A stretch of DNA of 64,000 nucleotides from Paraflavitalea devenefica (GCF_011759375.1 NZ_JAARML010000001.1:1550001-1614000), one strand, 5' to 3'. Shown: positions 33,275 through 42,017, numbered from the stretch's first letter. Numbers and translations are program-made. The notes: a model not told the origin generated them from the letters alone.

Positions 33275-35719
33275 TTAGTTGCTATTAGCTTTGAGATCAT
33301 CATTGTTTACACCACGTTTGCGGGATACATTTTCCGACAGTTTGCCAAAGTTCCAGCGAAGACCTATGTTGACTATTCTTCCAGGCCTGTAGTTCCAGGA
33401 ATTGGTGTGGAAGTTTTTATCTCCGAGGGAACTTTTCCATCCAACTTCTTTTTGGAAAATGTAATTAAGATTAAGTGATGCAGTGAGTTTGTCTTTCAGT
33501 AATTTGATATTGCCGCCGAAACCATACCAGTAATTCAGTCCATAAAATCCCTGCAATTGGGCGGGTGCCCTGTTTAGATTGGCATTGAAAAAAGCGGTAA
33601 TTTTTTTAGTGATATCCACATTGGTATTGATATTGCCCCAGCCACCCAGGCCATTATTCTTCTGAGCGGGATTGAGCTTGTTTTTTACAAAATCGTACCG
33701 TACACCCAAATTGGTATTTAACCTCCATTTACTGGTAAAGGAAACGGCCATATTGCCGCTGAGGCCGGTAGAAGAATAGGTGCCGATATTGTCCATTGTC
33801 CAGGAAGTAACTCCTGTATTTTCATTAAAATAAGAGTAACGGGCTATCTGGCTGTTGCTGAAGTTTTCGGTAAGACGGATATTGATGTTTGTTTTTCCTT
33901 TCAGCACGGTATAGCCGAGCTCAATGGAATGATATATTTCCGGGTCAAGATGGGGATTGCCAAAGTTGAGGTTCAGGGAATCGGTATTTTGTACGAAGGG
34001 ATTGAGGTCCCAGATATAAGGGCGTGAAAGGCGTTTGGTATAAGACAAGGACAGGGTATGGATATTAGCAAATTTGCGTGATACAAAGAAGGAAGGCATG
34101 AAGGTGAGGTAATCCTGCTCCACAGTTGTATTTGATTTTACAAAGTTGCCATCTATGACTGTCCGTTCTATACGGCTACCGATGCGGAAGCTCAATTTCT
34201 TAATGCTGAAGCGCCAGGTGGCATAAGCTCCATATACATACTGGCGGTAATGGAAGTTGTCGGAATTGCTGCTGTCAATGATAAACTTATCATTGGGCGA
34301 ATACCTGTACTGGCTTTGATAGAGCGCAGATGCATTGCGCGTGATGAGCTTGAGGCCGGTTTCCAGCTTCATTTTATTTTTGAAGGGGTGTATGTAATCA
34401 AGCTGCCAGGTGCTTTGGCGGTTGCTGGCCTTATTGTCATTGATGACAGAACGATGGCTGCCGGCGGTATACTGGTCGCTTAGGAGCAGGTTGTTGTCAT
34501 CACTGTAATCATGAAACATTTTGAGGGTCAGTTCCTGTTCCGCATTGCGCCTGAATTTGTGAATAAAGTCGGTGCCCCAGTTCCAGGAAGGGTACCTGAA
34601 TGAAAAGTTATCATCAAAGATAGTCGTGGTGGTATCAATTTTATTGGGAGCAATAAGGTTGAAGATGCGGTGATTTACATTCTCAGATCGCCCACCATTG
34701 ATGGAGCCGTAGGTGCTGAGGGTGTTCATGCTGTCTATATCCAGGCTCAATTCAATATTCCCATAGTTATAGAAGTTATTGTTCTTTCGCTGGCCGGTAG
34801 AAATACGCTTATAAAATGCCACCGGATTGAAGGATTCTGTCTCGGAGGCATTGCGGGCTTTTATTCCATCTGCCCGGTTTAATCCATAATAACCGCTGAG
34901 ACCGAATTTCCCGTATTTAAAGCTCATGTTGGCGTTCACGCTGGTATTGCCCAGGGTGTTTTGATTGATGCCAATATTGCCATTGTAGCCTACTATTTTC
35001 TTTTTGGTGATGATATTGATGATACCCCCTACGCCTTCCCCATCATATTTTGCCGAAGGGCTGGTAATGACCTCTATGCTTTTGATGAGGTTGGCAGGGA
35101 ATGATTGCATTGCTTCTTTGGCATTTTTGGTAAACATGGCTGTTTCCTTGCCATTGAGCAATACTTTGAAATTGGTTTGGCCGTTGAGCCGCACATTGCC
35201 TTCCCCATCTACCGTTATGAAAGGTGTTTTTCTTAATACATCAGTAGCCATTTGCCCGGTATTGGAGGGGTCGGCCTCTGTATTGTAGATGAGCTTATCT
35301 TCCGTTTGCTCAATGAGCGGACGGCGGGCAGATACCGTAACGGCCGCCAGGTCTTTGTGGGAAGGTGTTAGCTGCAGGGCCGGTATTTCAATAATGGCCA
35401 CATCGCCGGTAATACTGACGGGCAAAGATGATTTTTCTGCAAAGCCGCTGTTGGTAGCAAAAAGAATGTACCGGCCGGTATCTACTTTGGTAAATTCAAA
35501 GCGTCCTTTGTTGTCGGTAAGGATGTTGCGCAATGGCTTTTCCTGATTGCTGATATGGTACAACCCAACTGTAGCAAAAGGCAGGTTTTTGTTTTGTACA
35601 CTATCCTGTACCACCCCTTTGATGGTGGCCTGTTTTTGTTGTGCCAGGACCGGGATGGCCAGAGCACAACAAAGAAGGCACAGGCAGATCCTGTACAAAG
35701 GATACTTTGTAAAATTCAT
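33275..35719 (-). CDS. TonB-dependent receptor-like outer membrane protein
   Basis: An 814-residue outer-membrane protein. Signal peptide to LAQ (~residue 27), a carboxypeptidase-regulatory-like (CarboxypepD_reg) domain (~32-115, ATIKGVVQDSVQNKNLPFATV), a plug domain (~150-245, with SPSAKYDGEGVGGIINIITKK) and the outer-membrane beta-barrel family domain to the end. Most similar in layout to the PF14905 group of TonB-like receptors; no SusD partner follows. The leader and first codons carry a near-palindrome shared with the next gene upstream. Confidence 0.88.
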   Translation of the reverse strand: MNFTKYPLYRICLCLLCCALAIPVLAQQKQATIKGVVQDSVQNKNLPFATVGLYHISNQEKPLRNILTDNKGRFEFTKVDTGRYILFATNSGFAEKSSLPVSITGDVAIIEIPALQLTPSHKDLAAVTVSARRPLIEQTEDKLIYNTEADPSNTGQMATDVLRKTPFITVDGEGNVRLNGQTNFKVLLNGKETAMFTKNAKEAMQSFPANLIKSIEVITSPSAKYDGEGVGGIINIITKKKIVGYNGNIGINQNTLGNTSVNANMSFKYGKFGLSGYYGLNRADGIKARNASETESFNPVAFYKRISTGQRKNNNFYNYGNIELSLDIDSMNTLSTYGSINGGRSENVNHRIFNLIAPNKIDTTTTIFDDNFSFRYPSWNWGTDFIHKFRRNAEQELTLKMFHDYSDDNNLLLSDQYTAGSHRSVINDNKASNRQSTWQLDYIHPFKNKMKLETGLKLITRNASALYQSQYRYSPNDKFIIDSSNSDNFHYRQYVYGAYATWRFSIKKLSFRIGSRIERTVIDGNFVKSNTTVEQDYLTFMPSFFVSRKFANIHTLSLSYTKRLSRPYIWDLNPFVQNTDSLNLNFGNPHLDPEIYHSIELGYTVLKGKTNINIRLTENFSNSQIARYSYFNENTGVTSWTMDNIGTYSSTGLSGNMAVSFTSKWRLNTNLGVRYDFVKNKLNPAQKNNGLGGWGNINTNVDITKKITAFFNANLNRAPAQLQGFYGLNYWYGFGGNIKLLKDKLTASLNLNYIFQKEVGWKSSLGDKNFHTNSWNYRPGRIVNIGLRWNFGKLSENVSRKRGVNNDDLKANSN
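35694..35711. repeat. 18-bp near-palindrome in receptor leader region
   Basis: TACAAAGGATACTTTGTA, one mismatch from the perfect palindrome at 36462-36479, placed identically: five bases from the ATG triplet on the coding side. Confidence 0.75.
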
Positions 35720-35881
35720 GGCTATACTTTGTATTTGATAAGGTAATTTGTTTAATGCAATCCCTCCGGTGCTGTATACCGGTCCAGGAACCCATTATTG
35801 TTTTGCATAACTAAATTAAATAAACGGGTAACGGTTATTTGGTAATCTTGATCAAGTGGCCCAATTGCTTGACGAAAATGT

Positions 35882-36487
35882 TCAGCGAAGCCTTTTTGCT
35901 TCTTTTTTCTCTTTGTCCTGGTACCAGATAAGCTTATTAATAAGACCCGATCTGTCTCTTCTGAATTCGAATCTTGCACGTTCTTTTATCGATAAGAATA
36001 TGTGCTCTTTTTCGGCATAGGTGGGGAACTTCTCCTTTCCGGTTGGCTGGGCCACGATGCCGGAACCTTCTTTGATAATAGTGAGGGTATCTCCAGCAGA
36101 AAAGACGTACCTGCCCGCATATTGTTGCATCAGGCTATCGGGTACCCTGGTTGGCAGGAGAGCAGGAATGGGCTGACTGGTTTTAAACCAGTAATAATTC
36201 GCAATACCTGCTTTACCCAAAGCGAGCTGATGAATGCTGCCGGTTGAATCACGAAGAAACTCTATTATTTGTCCTTTTTGAGCTACCAGGATCTCTCCGC
36301 CGGGCTCATTATTCCGGGATTCGGCTGCAATGAGCCTGTCAAATTCCGGGGCTAAAGTATACGGGCTGTTTTGTGTACCATTCGGCATGGTGTCTGTAAT
36401 GGCGGCGCGTACCTGGTTTTCGATCGTTAAGGCGCCAAAGGCAAGGCATAACAATATCCGGTACAAAGTATACTTTGTAAAGATCAT
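35882..36487 (-). CDS. Exported DUF3471-like protein, possibly a core-deleted serine hydrolase
   Basis: A 201-residue exported protein. Its C-terminal ~80 residues (YAGRYVFSAGDTLTIIKEGSG, FRRDRSGLINKLIWYQDKEKK) look like the DUF3471 domain that ends many beta-lactamase-family serine hydrolases. Residues ~45-70 (FDRLIAAESRNNEPGGEILVAQ) look like the start of such a hydrolase domain, yet the SxxK and YxN catalytic motifs are missing: the middle seems deleted. Its first ~12 codons and upstream bases nearly match the TonB receptor gene. Could be a remnant or a binding-only protein. Confidence 0.6.
   Translation of the reverse strand: MIFTKYTLYRILLCLAFGALTIENQVRAAITDTMPNGTQNSPYTLAPEFDRLIAAESRNNEPGGEILVAQKGQIIEFLRDSTGSIHQLALGKAGIANYYWFKTSQPIPALLPTRVPDSLMQQYAGRYVFSAGDTLTIIKEGSGIVAQPTGKEKFPTYAEKEHIFLSIKERARFEFRRDRSGLINKLIWYQDKEKKEAKRLR
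36462..36479. repeat. Perfect 18-bp palindrome inside the 5' coding region
   Basis: TACAAAGTATACTTTGTA equals its own reverse complement. It encodes TKYTLY in the start of the 201-aa protein and sits five bases from the ATG triplet. Confidence 0.85.
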
Positions 36488-36512
36488 GGCTATACTATTA
36501 AAAAGGATGGCT

Positions 36513-36540
36513 AAAAAGGGGAGCGGTGGTTAGCCGCTCC
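36513..36540 (-). terminator. Terminator of the sigma/anti-sigma/DUF4097 unit
   Basis: GGAGCGG (36520-36526) and CCGCTCC (36534-36540); on the minus strand the stem is followed by CCTTTTTAG. It lies 45 bases past the stop of the DUF4097-like gene. Confidence 0.75.
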
Positions 36541-36584
36541 TGTGGCTATATTCCGGTTATGGCAAAAGAACTGTTGTACGGCTA

Positions 36585-37868
36585 TTACTTGAAGTCTACG
36601 GTACAGGAATGGCAGGTAAGCTCGATGCGGGTATGTTTTCCTTTGGTATCGCCATTGGCGCTGGTAAAGTGGCGGGGAGCTACTTCCCCTACGGCAGAGG
36701 TGGTGCCGATCTTATAGCGCGTTACGGTGACCGCCTGTCCAGCTTCTTTAACGGCTGCGTCCCCTTCACCTTCTTTCTTTTCTTCTTCCTTCACCACTTC
36801 TTTCTGGAAGGAGGCAAATACGGTAGAGTAGTTGCCTATAAAATCAACATAATAATTCTTCAGGTTTTTAACAGGCAGGCGCACATCGCCGTATTTGTTA
36901 TTGATCCTGATGAGTGATACGTCCTGACCTATGTTGCGGAATTTGATGTCTACGTTATTGCCCTCAAGGTCGAAGCTGTTGTTGAGCTGATCTATTTTGA
37001 TGCTGCCATATACTTTACGGCCGTCTACCTTGTCAATGGCGTCAATGGAAAAGTGATCGGCCTGGCTGCGTATATAAAGATAGCTTCCTTTCTCGTATTC
37101 AATGGTGGAGGATTTGGAATCCATGTCCAGGTCATTGATGTTTTGTGCGCGGAAGGTGCCGTTGGTGAATTCTACTTCTGCTTTCTCGATGTTGCCGAGG
37201 TTGGCATTGCAATAGTTGCCAACGAGCTTCAGGTCTTTGATGTCCTGGGCGTCGAGGGCGCCGTTGGTGATCTCCAGCTTGGCTTCATCAACGTTCATGC
37301 CGATGCTTACATCACCATACTTGTTTTCCAGGTCCAGTTTGCAACCGGCAGGCACCAGGATGGTCATTACGCGTATGGCTGGTTTTGCTGCAAAACCTTT
37401 TACTATGATCTCCTTCGGTGTGCCGCTGCGGTAGCCTTCCACTATTACATCTCCCTTTTCCCCTTTGCGCTTAATGGGATTTTGCTGTCTGTAACCGGCA
37501 ACGGTGACTGTTTTTAAGGGGAGAGATGAAACGCCGGACACACTGGCGCCGGTGAGGATGTCTACGCGGTTGCTGAAAGGCTTAATGTTGATGCCCATGT
37601 CTTCAAACCATTCTGCATCCGTACGGTTTTTCCGGGGAATGGCTGTGTCGTAGACCAATTCTACCGTGACTTTCACTTTTGCCTGGTCCCAGGGTTTGAT
37701 GGTTACTTTACGGGCTGTGCTGACCAGCCGTATGAGGGACCCTTTTTGTGAAGGCACTTCCTGGCTGATCTCTTTGGTGAGGGTTTGTTGTGCCTGGGTG
37801 TTTGTGCTGCCTGCCGTGAGAAGGGTTCCGGCCAGCAGGAGGAACGGAAATATTTTTTTGTTATTCAT
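36585..37868 (-). CDS. DUF4097-like secreted beta-helix protein
   Basis: A 427-residue exported protein from ATG 37868 (signal peptide MNNKKIFPFLLLAGTLLTAG, to about NTQAQ; the upstream ATG 37982 would bury it). The body has repeated short beta strands (LDLENKYGDVSIGMNVDEAKLEI-type, YCNANLGNIEKAEVEFTNGTF) as in DUF4097/head-GIN adhesin-like proteins, which form a right-handed beta helix. A charged insertion (EEEKKEGEGDAAVKEAGQ) interrupts the last third. The C-terminal CHSC pair could form a disulphide. Third gene of the sigma unit, so perhaps part of an envelope-stress response. Confidence 0.75.
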   Translation of the reverse strand: MNNKKIFPFLLLAGTLLTAGSTNTQAQQTLTKEISQEVPSQKGSLIRLVSTARKVTIKPWDQAKVKVTVELVYDTAIPRKNRTDAEWFEDMGINIKPFSNRVDILTGASVSGVSSLPLKTVTVAGYRQQNPIKRKGEKGDVIVEGYRSGTPKEIIVKGFAAKPAIRVMTILVPAGCKLDLENKYGDVSIGMNVDEAKLEITNGALDAQDIKDLKLVGNYCNANLGNIEKAEVEFTNGTFRAQNINDLDMDSKSSTIEYEKGSYLYIRSQADHFSIDAIDKVDGRKVYGSIKIDQLNNSFDLEGNNVDIKFRNIGQDVSLIRINNKYGDVRLPVKNLKNYYVDFIGNYSTVFASFQKEVVKEEEKKEGEGDAAVKEAGQAVTVTRYKIGTTSAVGEVAPRHFTSANGDTKGKHTRIELTCHSCTVDFK

Positions 37869-37879
37869 GCTTGTGTCTT

Positions 37880-38632
37880 TTACAATTTTAAATATGCGGG
37901 GTTGGTTCTTTGAATATCCGGGTGTTGTTTGGCCCGGGAGTTCATGTTGGTAATTTCTGATTGCAGCTCTTTCAGGAGCCATAGTTTTTGCTGGTAGAGC
38001 TGGATGAGCTGGTAAACGACGTTGTCAGTAAGACCATATAAACGCACATCCTGCTTTACTTTTTTCTCATCGCGTTCCAGGTCGAGCCACTGTTTTTTGA
38101 ATACATGGAAGTAGCCGGGGCTCTCTGTGTAAATGGGCGTTTTTTCCAGTTTCCGGAGCTGATAGTTGATAATGGTGGCATAATTATCTTCTATCGCTTT
38201 TAGGGGAGATACTGGTTTGGTAGTTTGCGCCAGGTCTTTTTTAGCTGGCTTGCGCGTGTCCGGTACAGTGGTCCTTTCTTTAGTTGTTTTGTCGCCGGGT
38301 AGTTCTGTGGCAGATCCCTTACTCCCCTGCCCGGAGGCAGTACCAGTAGATGAATTCACCCGGCCAGTCAACTCCGGGTTGTTGCTTGTTTTCGGGGTAT
38401 CAACCGCTGAGAGCCTGGGCTCCACTTTTTCCGGATGCTGAAGGTGGTAGATCAATATAGAAGCTGCTACCAGTATGGCGGCGGCCACCAGCCACTTAGC
38501 TACCAATGTGATCACCGGCTTTGGAGCCACCTGCGTTTTCCGCTGTATGTGTTTCCACACCTGCGGACGTGGCGGCTTTTCCGTGTCCAGTTCATCACGG
38601 TGATCAAAGAGGTATTTTTTAAATTCATCCAT
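37880..38632 (-). CDS. Anti-sigma-factor-like membrane protein
   Basis: A 250-residue protein with a cytoplasmic N-terminal ~42 residues (DEFKKYLFDHRDELDTEKPP), one transmembrane helix (~43-62) and a periplasmic part with a Ser/Thr/Gly-rich linker (~75-130) and a helical end (~140-250). No HxxxCxxC zinc motif is present. It overlaps the ECF sigma gene by eight bases, which is the main reason to call it an anti-sigma factor. Confidence 0.75.
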   Translation of the reverse strand: MDEFKKYLFDHRDELDTEKPPRPQVWKHIQRKTQVAPKPVITLVAKWLVAAAILVAASILIYHLQHPEKVEPRLSAVDTPKTSNNPELTGRVNSSTGTASGQGSKGSATELPGDKTTKERTTVPDTRKPAKKDLAQTTKPVSPLKAIEDNYATIINYQLRKLEKTPIYTESPGYFHVFKKQWLDLERDEKKVKQDVRLYGLTDNVVYQLIQLYQQKLWLLKELQSEITNMNSRAKQHPDIQRTNPAYLKL

Positions 38633-39176
38633 GACGTACCAATTGTTTTAATAACCTTTCTTTTAATAGTTGCCGGGCCCGGTGATACTGACTTTTGGAA
38701 GTAGATAAGGTTATTTCCAGGGCGTCGGCGATTTGCTGGTGCGAATAGTTCTCAATCACATACAGGTTAAATACTTCCCGGCAGCCTCCGGGCAGGTTTT
38801 TGATCTCCTGGTGAATTTGCTCAAAGCTGATTCCCTGTAGCCAGTTCTCCCCTTCGGCATGCGGGTCGTTTAGGTGCTCTTCTTCTACCGGCAGCCAGCG
38901 GATACCTTTTTTTACATGGCGGATGCATTCATTGACGATGATCTTACGGAGCCAGGGTTCAAACAGGTGTTGTTCCCTGAGCTGGTGCAAGCTGTTGAAT
39001 GCGGTGATGAATGATTCCTGTAAAATGTCTTCCGCATCGGGCCGGTTGCCGGTCATCCGTACACAAATACTGAACATTTTCTGTGAGAACTGCTCATAGA
39101 GCAGGCCTTGGGCTTCCTCATCGCCCTGGATTGCTTTTCTCACGATTGCCGTTAGTATGTGTGCTATTTTTTCCAA
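38625..39176 (-). CDS. ECF RNA polymerase sigma factor (TTG start)
   Basis: A 183-residue sigma-70 family ECF factor. Region 2 carries FSICVRMTGNRPDAEDILQESFITAF and region 4 the GGCREVFNLYVIENYSHQQIADALEI helix-turn-helix. Region 1 and 3 are absent, as expected. The start is a TTG at 39176; the next ATG is at codon 35 and would remove part of region 2. It overlaps the anti-sigma-like gene by eight bases. An 11-bp repeat array lies 127-217 bases upstream. Confidence 0.9.
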   Translation of the reverse strand: MEKIAHILTAIVRKAIQGDEEAQGLLYEQFSQKMFSICVRMTGNRPDAEDILQESFITAFNSLHQLREQHLFEPWLRKIIVNECIRHVKKGIRWLPVEEEHLNDPHAEGENWLQGISFEQIHQEIKNLPGGCREVFNLYVIENYSHQQIADALEITLSTSKSQYHRARQLLKERLLKQLVRHG

Positions 39177-39302
39177 TGCCGTTCTGATAATAAGAGTAAG
39201 GAGTTGCTAAAAGGTTGGAAAGGGAGGGAAAATAATTTTTTCCCGGTACAAGGTACGAAGGCGGGTAATAAATAGCCGGGGGTACCATCTCCTTAGGTTG
39301 TT

Positions 39303-39393
39303 CCCCGGAAGATCTCCGGATGATCCCCGGATGACAGTTTCTATAAGACCTCTATAACTGCTCTATAAAAGCTCTATAAGAGCTCTATAGCTT
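39303..39393. repeat. Array of 11-bp phased repeats upstream of the ECF sigma gene
   Basis: Three units of the type CCCCGGATGAC (39303-39313, 39314-39324, 39325-39335), a three-base spacer, then five units of the type CTCTATAAGAG (39339-39349, 39350-39360, 39361-39371, 39372-39382, 39383-39393). All have an 11-base period, close to one helical turn, so the same face of DNA is repeated. Confidence 0.85.
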
Positions 39394-39410
39394 TTTGGGG
39401 AAAAATTGAA

Positions 39411-39989
39411 TTACGGCAAAAAAGTGGTGTCGTCCGTAAGCGTTTGTCCGGACGCCTGATAAAACTCTTTCCTGGAGAGGTTTTGGGCAGCCCTTAATCC
39501 CTGCCTGGCAAACAGGTACCCCGTACGTTGATTGAGGTGCGCCGGGGCGGTGGTATAAAACTCCTGCTTGTTCTGGTCCCACCATAATTCTGAAGTGCGG
39601 AGGGTGTCGCCATTAATGATATTGATGACCACTACGCTGTCTTTGAGTAATATTTTACGGTCATATTCAAAGTATTTGGCATAGCGGGCATCGAGAATGC
39701 TTTCAATACGGGAAGTGGAATCATAAAAATCCACGTGCAGGGATTTGGGGAATTCCATGTAAGCCGAATCGACCTGACGCCGGAGCATGAAAGGCGCGGT
39801 GAGTTTAGCTTTTACAATGCCTTTTTCACTCAGGTAGCTTTCTATGTTTTTGGCTTCCTCCAGCCTGACCTTTCTGCTGAACAGGTTGTCTACTTCCGCC
39901 TGGTCGTTCTCGCAGGCGGTAATAACAAAAAAGCAGCCCAGGAGAAGAGCTGCTGTGCGAAGAAAATATGTTGCTGTAGGCCTTTGCAT
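39411..39989 (-). CDS. lptC: LPS export protein LptC (lipoprotein form)
   Basis: A 192-residue lipoprotein-like LptC: ATG 39989 with lipobox VITAC (Cys26), then the beta-jellyroll region AEVDNLFSRKVRLEEAKNIE, DSAYMEFPKSLHVDFYDS, LDARYAKYFEYDRKILLKD. LptC hands LPS from the inner-membrane ABC transporter to LptA. Its ATG is two bases past the stop of the preceding gene. Assignment by LptC/OstA-like pattern; length is normal. Confidence 0.82.
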   Translation of the reverse strand: MQRPTATYFLRTAALLLGCFFVITACENDQAEVDNLFSRKVRLEEAKNIESYLSEKGIVKAKLTAPFMLRRQVDSAYMEFPKSLHVDFYDSTSRIESILDARYAKYFEYDRKILLKDSVVVINIINGDTLRTSELWWDQNKQEFYTTAPAHLNQRTGYLFARQGLRAAQNLSRKEFYQASGQTLTDDTTFLP

Positions 39990-39991
39990 GA

Positions 39992-41293
39992 TTAATCGTA
40001 CTTGTATTTCTGGAACCAAATATCGCTTAAAGAAAGGCCAATACCTACCCGGAAAAAGCTTTCCCGTACGAGGCTTTTATTGTCGCCGCGGCGGCCAAAT
40101 TCAAAAACGGTATTGATTACAGAAAACTGGTTGGTATAGGCGGGCTTACGCATAGGGAAGCCGGCGCCAATGGAAATGGTCCAGATAGGCAGTTCCTGGT
40201 CTACCTGGATATAGTCTTTGCCAAAGGAAAATCCGGTGCGGTAGCTTACAAAGTTCCAGTAGGTTTTGCCCCCTGAAGGCGTAAGTTGTCCGCCGATCTT
40301 CATTTGCCAGTTATTCTGTACATCATCTTTCTCGCCGAAAAACTTGTAATCGCCCCAACGCTGCTGTGCATAATCCACACCAATCTGGAATTTACCCAGG
40401 CGGTCGAAGATAACACCAGCTCCGAATGAGGAAGGATAGATGATATCGCCCCGGACGCCTGTTTCGCGATAGGCCACATCAATGGTATCCGGCGCACCGC
40501 TATTGGAGTTGTACTCAAAGGTTTCTGCCGTATAGTCCCTTTTACCCTTGATGGTATGCTGCAGGTTGCCATAGGCGCCAAAGCGAAGCCAGTTCTTTTT
40601 GTTGAGCTTTGCTGTATACTGGATGCCGGCATTGAGTAGAACACCGCCATAGCTGGTTTTCCGCTCGTGGTTCGATTTATAGTAATAAGCCAGGGTGTCA
40701 ATAATGGCTTTACGGGTGCTATAGTCCTTAGTACCAAACAGATAGCCAAAGTTTATCCCTACGGTAAGGTCTTTGGTGATGGCAAAACCTGTTCCGATAT
40801 GGGCTTCATAAGTACCACCATTGCCTTCATATAAGGTGCTCACATCGAATGTGTCGCCCGGCACACCGAGATAGAGGCGTTCTGCCTGCCCGATCTTATA
40901 GTTGATACGGGTAATGGGCCTCAGACCAAGGTTCACACCCCATCCGCCGTTCTTTTTGAGGGGGAATGCCAACTGAACATAAGATATGTTGGGGCTGTAA
41001 GAGGAGAATTTACGGGGGGGATTATTGGCCTTTAAGGTGCGGTTAGTGAGTTCTACACCCAGATCCAGCGTGGTGGCCTGTAAACGGCCATAAGAGGCTG
41101 GATTAATGAAATTTACGGTATTAAAGTCATAATAGGCTGCAGAAACGCCACCCATTCCCCGGCTTAATATATTCTGTCCGGGTACTACATCTCCCAGTCC
41201 ATAACGGGAGTAAGGTGAATTTTCGGTTTGTGCCTGTGCAAAGGAGAGCCAACATAAGCAGACTATTCCTAACAGATTGATTTTCTTATACAT
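39992..41293 (-). CDS. Outer membrane protein (SPYSRYGLGD family)
   Basis: A 433-residue exported beta-barrel protein. Start ATG 41293 gives the signal peptide MYKKINLLGIVCLCWLSFA, cut after QAQ; ATG 41314 would extend it. The mature N-terminus ENSPYSRYGLGDVVPGQNI and following RGMGGVSAAYYDFNTVNFINPASYG are a hallmark of a conserved Bacteroidota outer-membrane protein located between coaX and lptC. It resembles FadL-like barrels. Function not settled. Overlaps coaX by eight bases. Confidence 0.78.
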   Translation of the reverse strand: MYKKINLLGIVCLCWLSFAQAQTENSPYSRYGLGDVVPGQNILSRGMGGVSAAYYDFNTVNFINPASYGRLQATTLDLGVELTNRTLKANNPPRKFSSYSPNISYVQLAFPLKKNGGWGVNLGLRPITRINYKIGQAERLYLGVPGDTFDVSTLYEGNGGTYEAHIGTGFAITKDLTVGINFGYLFGTKDYSTRKAIIDTLAYYYKSNHERKTSYGGVLLNAGIQYTAKLNKKNWLRFGAYGNLQHTIKGKRDYTAETFEYNSNSGAPDTIDVAYRETGVRGDIIYPSSFGAGVIFDRLGKFQIGVDYAQQRWGDYKFFGEKDDVQNNWQMKIGGQLTPSGGKTYWNFVSYRTGFSFGKDYIQVDQELPIWTISIGAGFPMRKPAYTNQFSVINTVFEFGRRGDNKSLVRESFFRVGIGLSLSDIWFQKYKYD

Positions 41294-42017
41294 TGTTGTG
41301 CTCACTAATGGCATAAAGGCCTTTATAGATTAAATTAGGGTCTGCAAATATCTTGTTTTTCAGATGATAGACAAAAAAGGGTGTATCGCCCCCGGTTAAG
41401 AGGACGTTAAAGTTGGTGTATTTTTCGTCATAAAATTCTATTATTCCGTCGATCTCTTTGGCCATTCCAAGGATAACTCCACTCAAAATGTTGGTCCGGG
41501 TATCATAGCCAATGAGAGACAGATTCCAGTCTTTTTTGACCAGAGGAAGTTTGGCTGTATAGTGGTGGAGGGACTTAAACCGCATTTCCATACCGGGGGA
41601 GATGCTGCCTCCGACAAATTCATGGTATTTGTTGACAAAATTGTAGGTAATGGCGGTGCCCAGGCCAACAACCAGGTTATTTTTCCCGGGAAAGAGGTAC
41701 ACCGCGGCTACTACCATGGCCAGGCGGTCGGCCCCGATGTCTTCAGGTTTCCCTACAGGCGTGGTAATGGGCAGTTTGGAAGTGTGGTTCAGTTTATGGA
41801 AACGGGTAGTGGCTGCCAGTAAGGGTTCTATCCCGGGATTGTGGTTGACCACGGAAGAAAGAATGGATTTTGCCGGCCGGTATTGCTGGATGAGTTGCTG
41901 TATCGTGTCGTCATGGTCATTTTCCAATACCAGTAGTTCTTTCAGGGAATTTCCGTCAAATACGGCACATTTTAACCGGGTATTGCCAAAGTCAAAGCAA
42001 AGTGTTGTTTGGGACAA
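41286..42017 (-). CDS. coaX: Type III pantothenate kinase with altered K+ site
   Basis: First enzyme of coenzyme A synthesis. The 243-residue ASKHA-fold kinase has the N-terminal DFGNTRLK phosphate loop (Asp9) and GADR (95-98, catalytic Asp97). The usual DxGT segment, whose Asp binds a monovalent cation in characterised CoaX enzymes, reads GLGT here (Gly118), and the following YDF reads YNF. This may mean a changed cation need. Gene order coaX-OMP-lptC is typical. Confidence 0.9.
   Translation of the reverse strand: MSQTTLCFDFGNTRLKCAVFDGNSLKELLVLENDHDDTIQQLIQQYRPAKSILSSVVNHNPGIEPLLAATTRFHKLNHTSKLPITTPVGKPEDIGADRLAMVVAAVYLFPGKNNLVVGLGTAITYNFVNKYHEFVGGSISPGMEMRFKSLHHYTAKLPLVKKDWNLSLIGYDTRTNILSGVILGMAKEIDGIIEFYDEKYTNFNVLLTGGDTPFFVYHLKNKIFADPNLIYKGLYAISEHNNV

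Noticed and set aside
35752..35979. A 75-codon minus-strand frame between the receptor and the 201-aa gene
   Set aside because: Partly overlaps the 201-aa gene in another phase and spans a gap; composition does not look coding.
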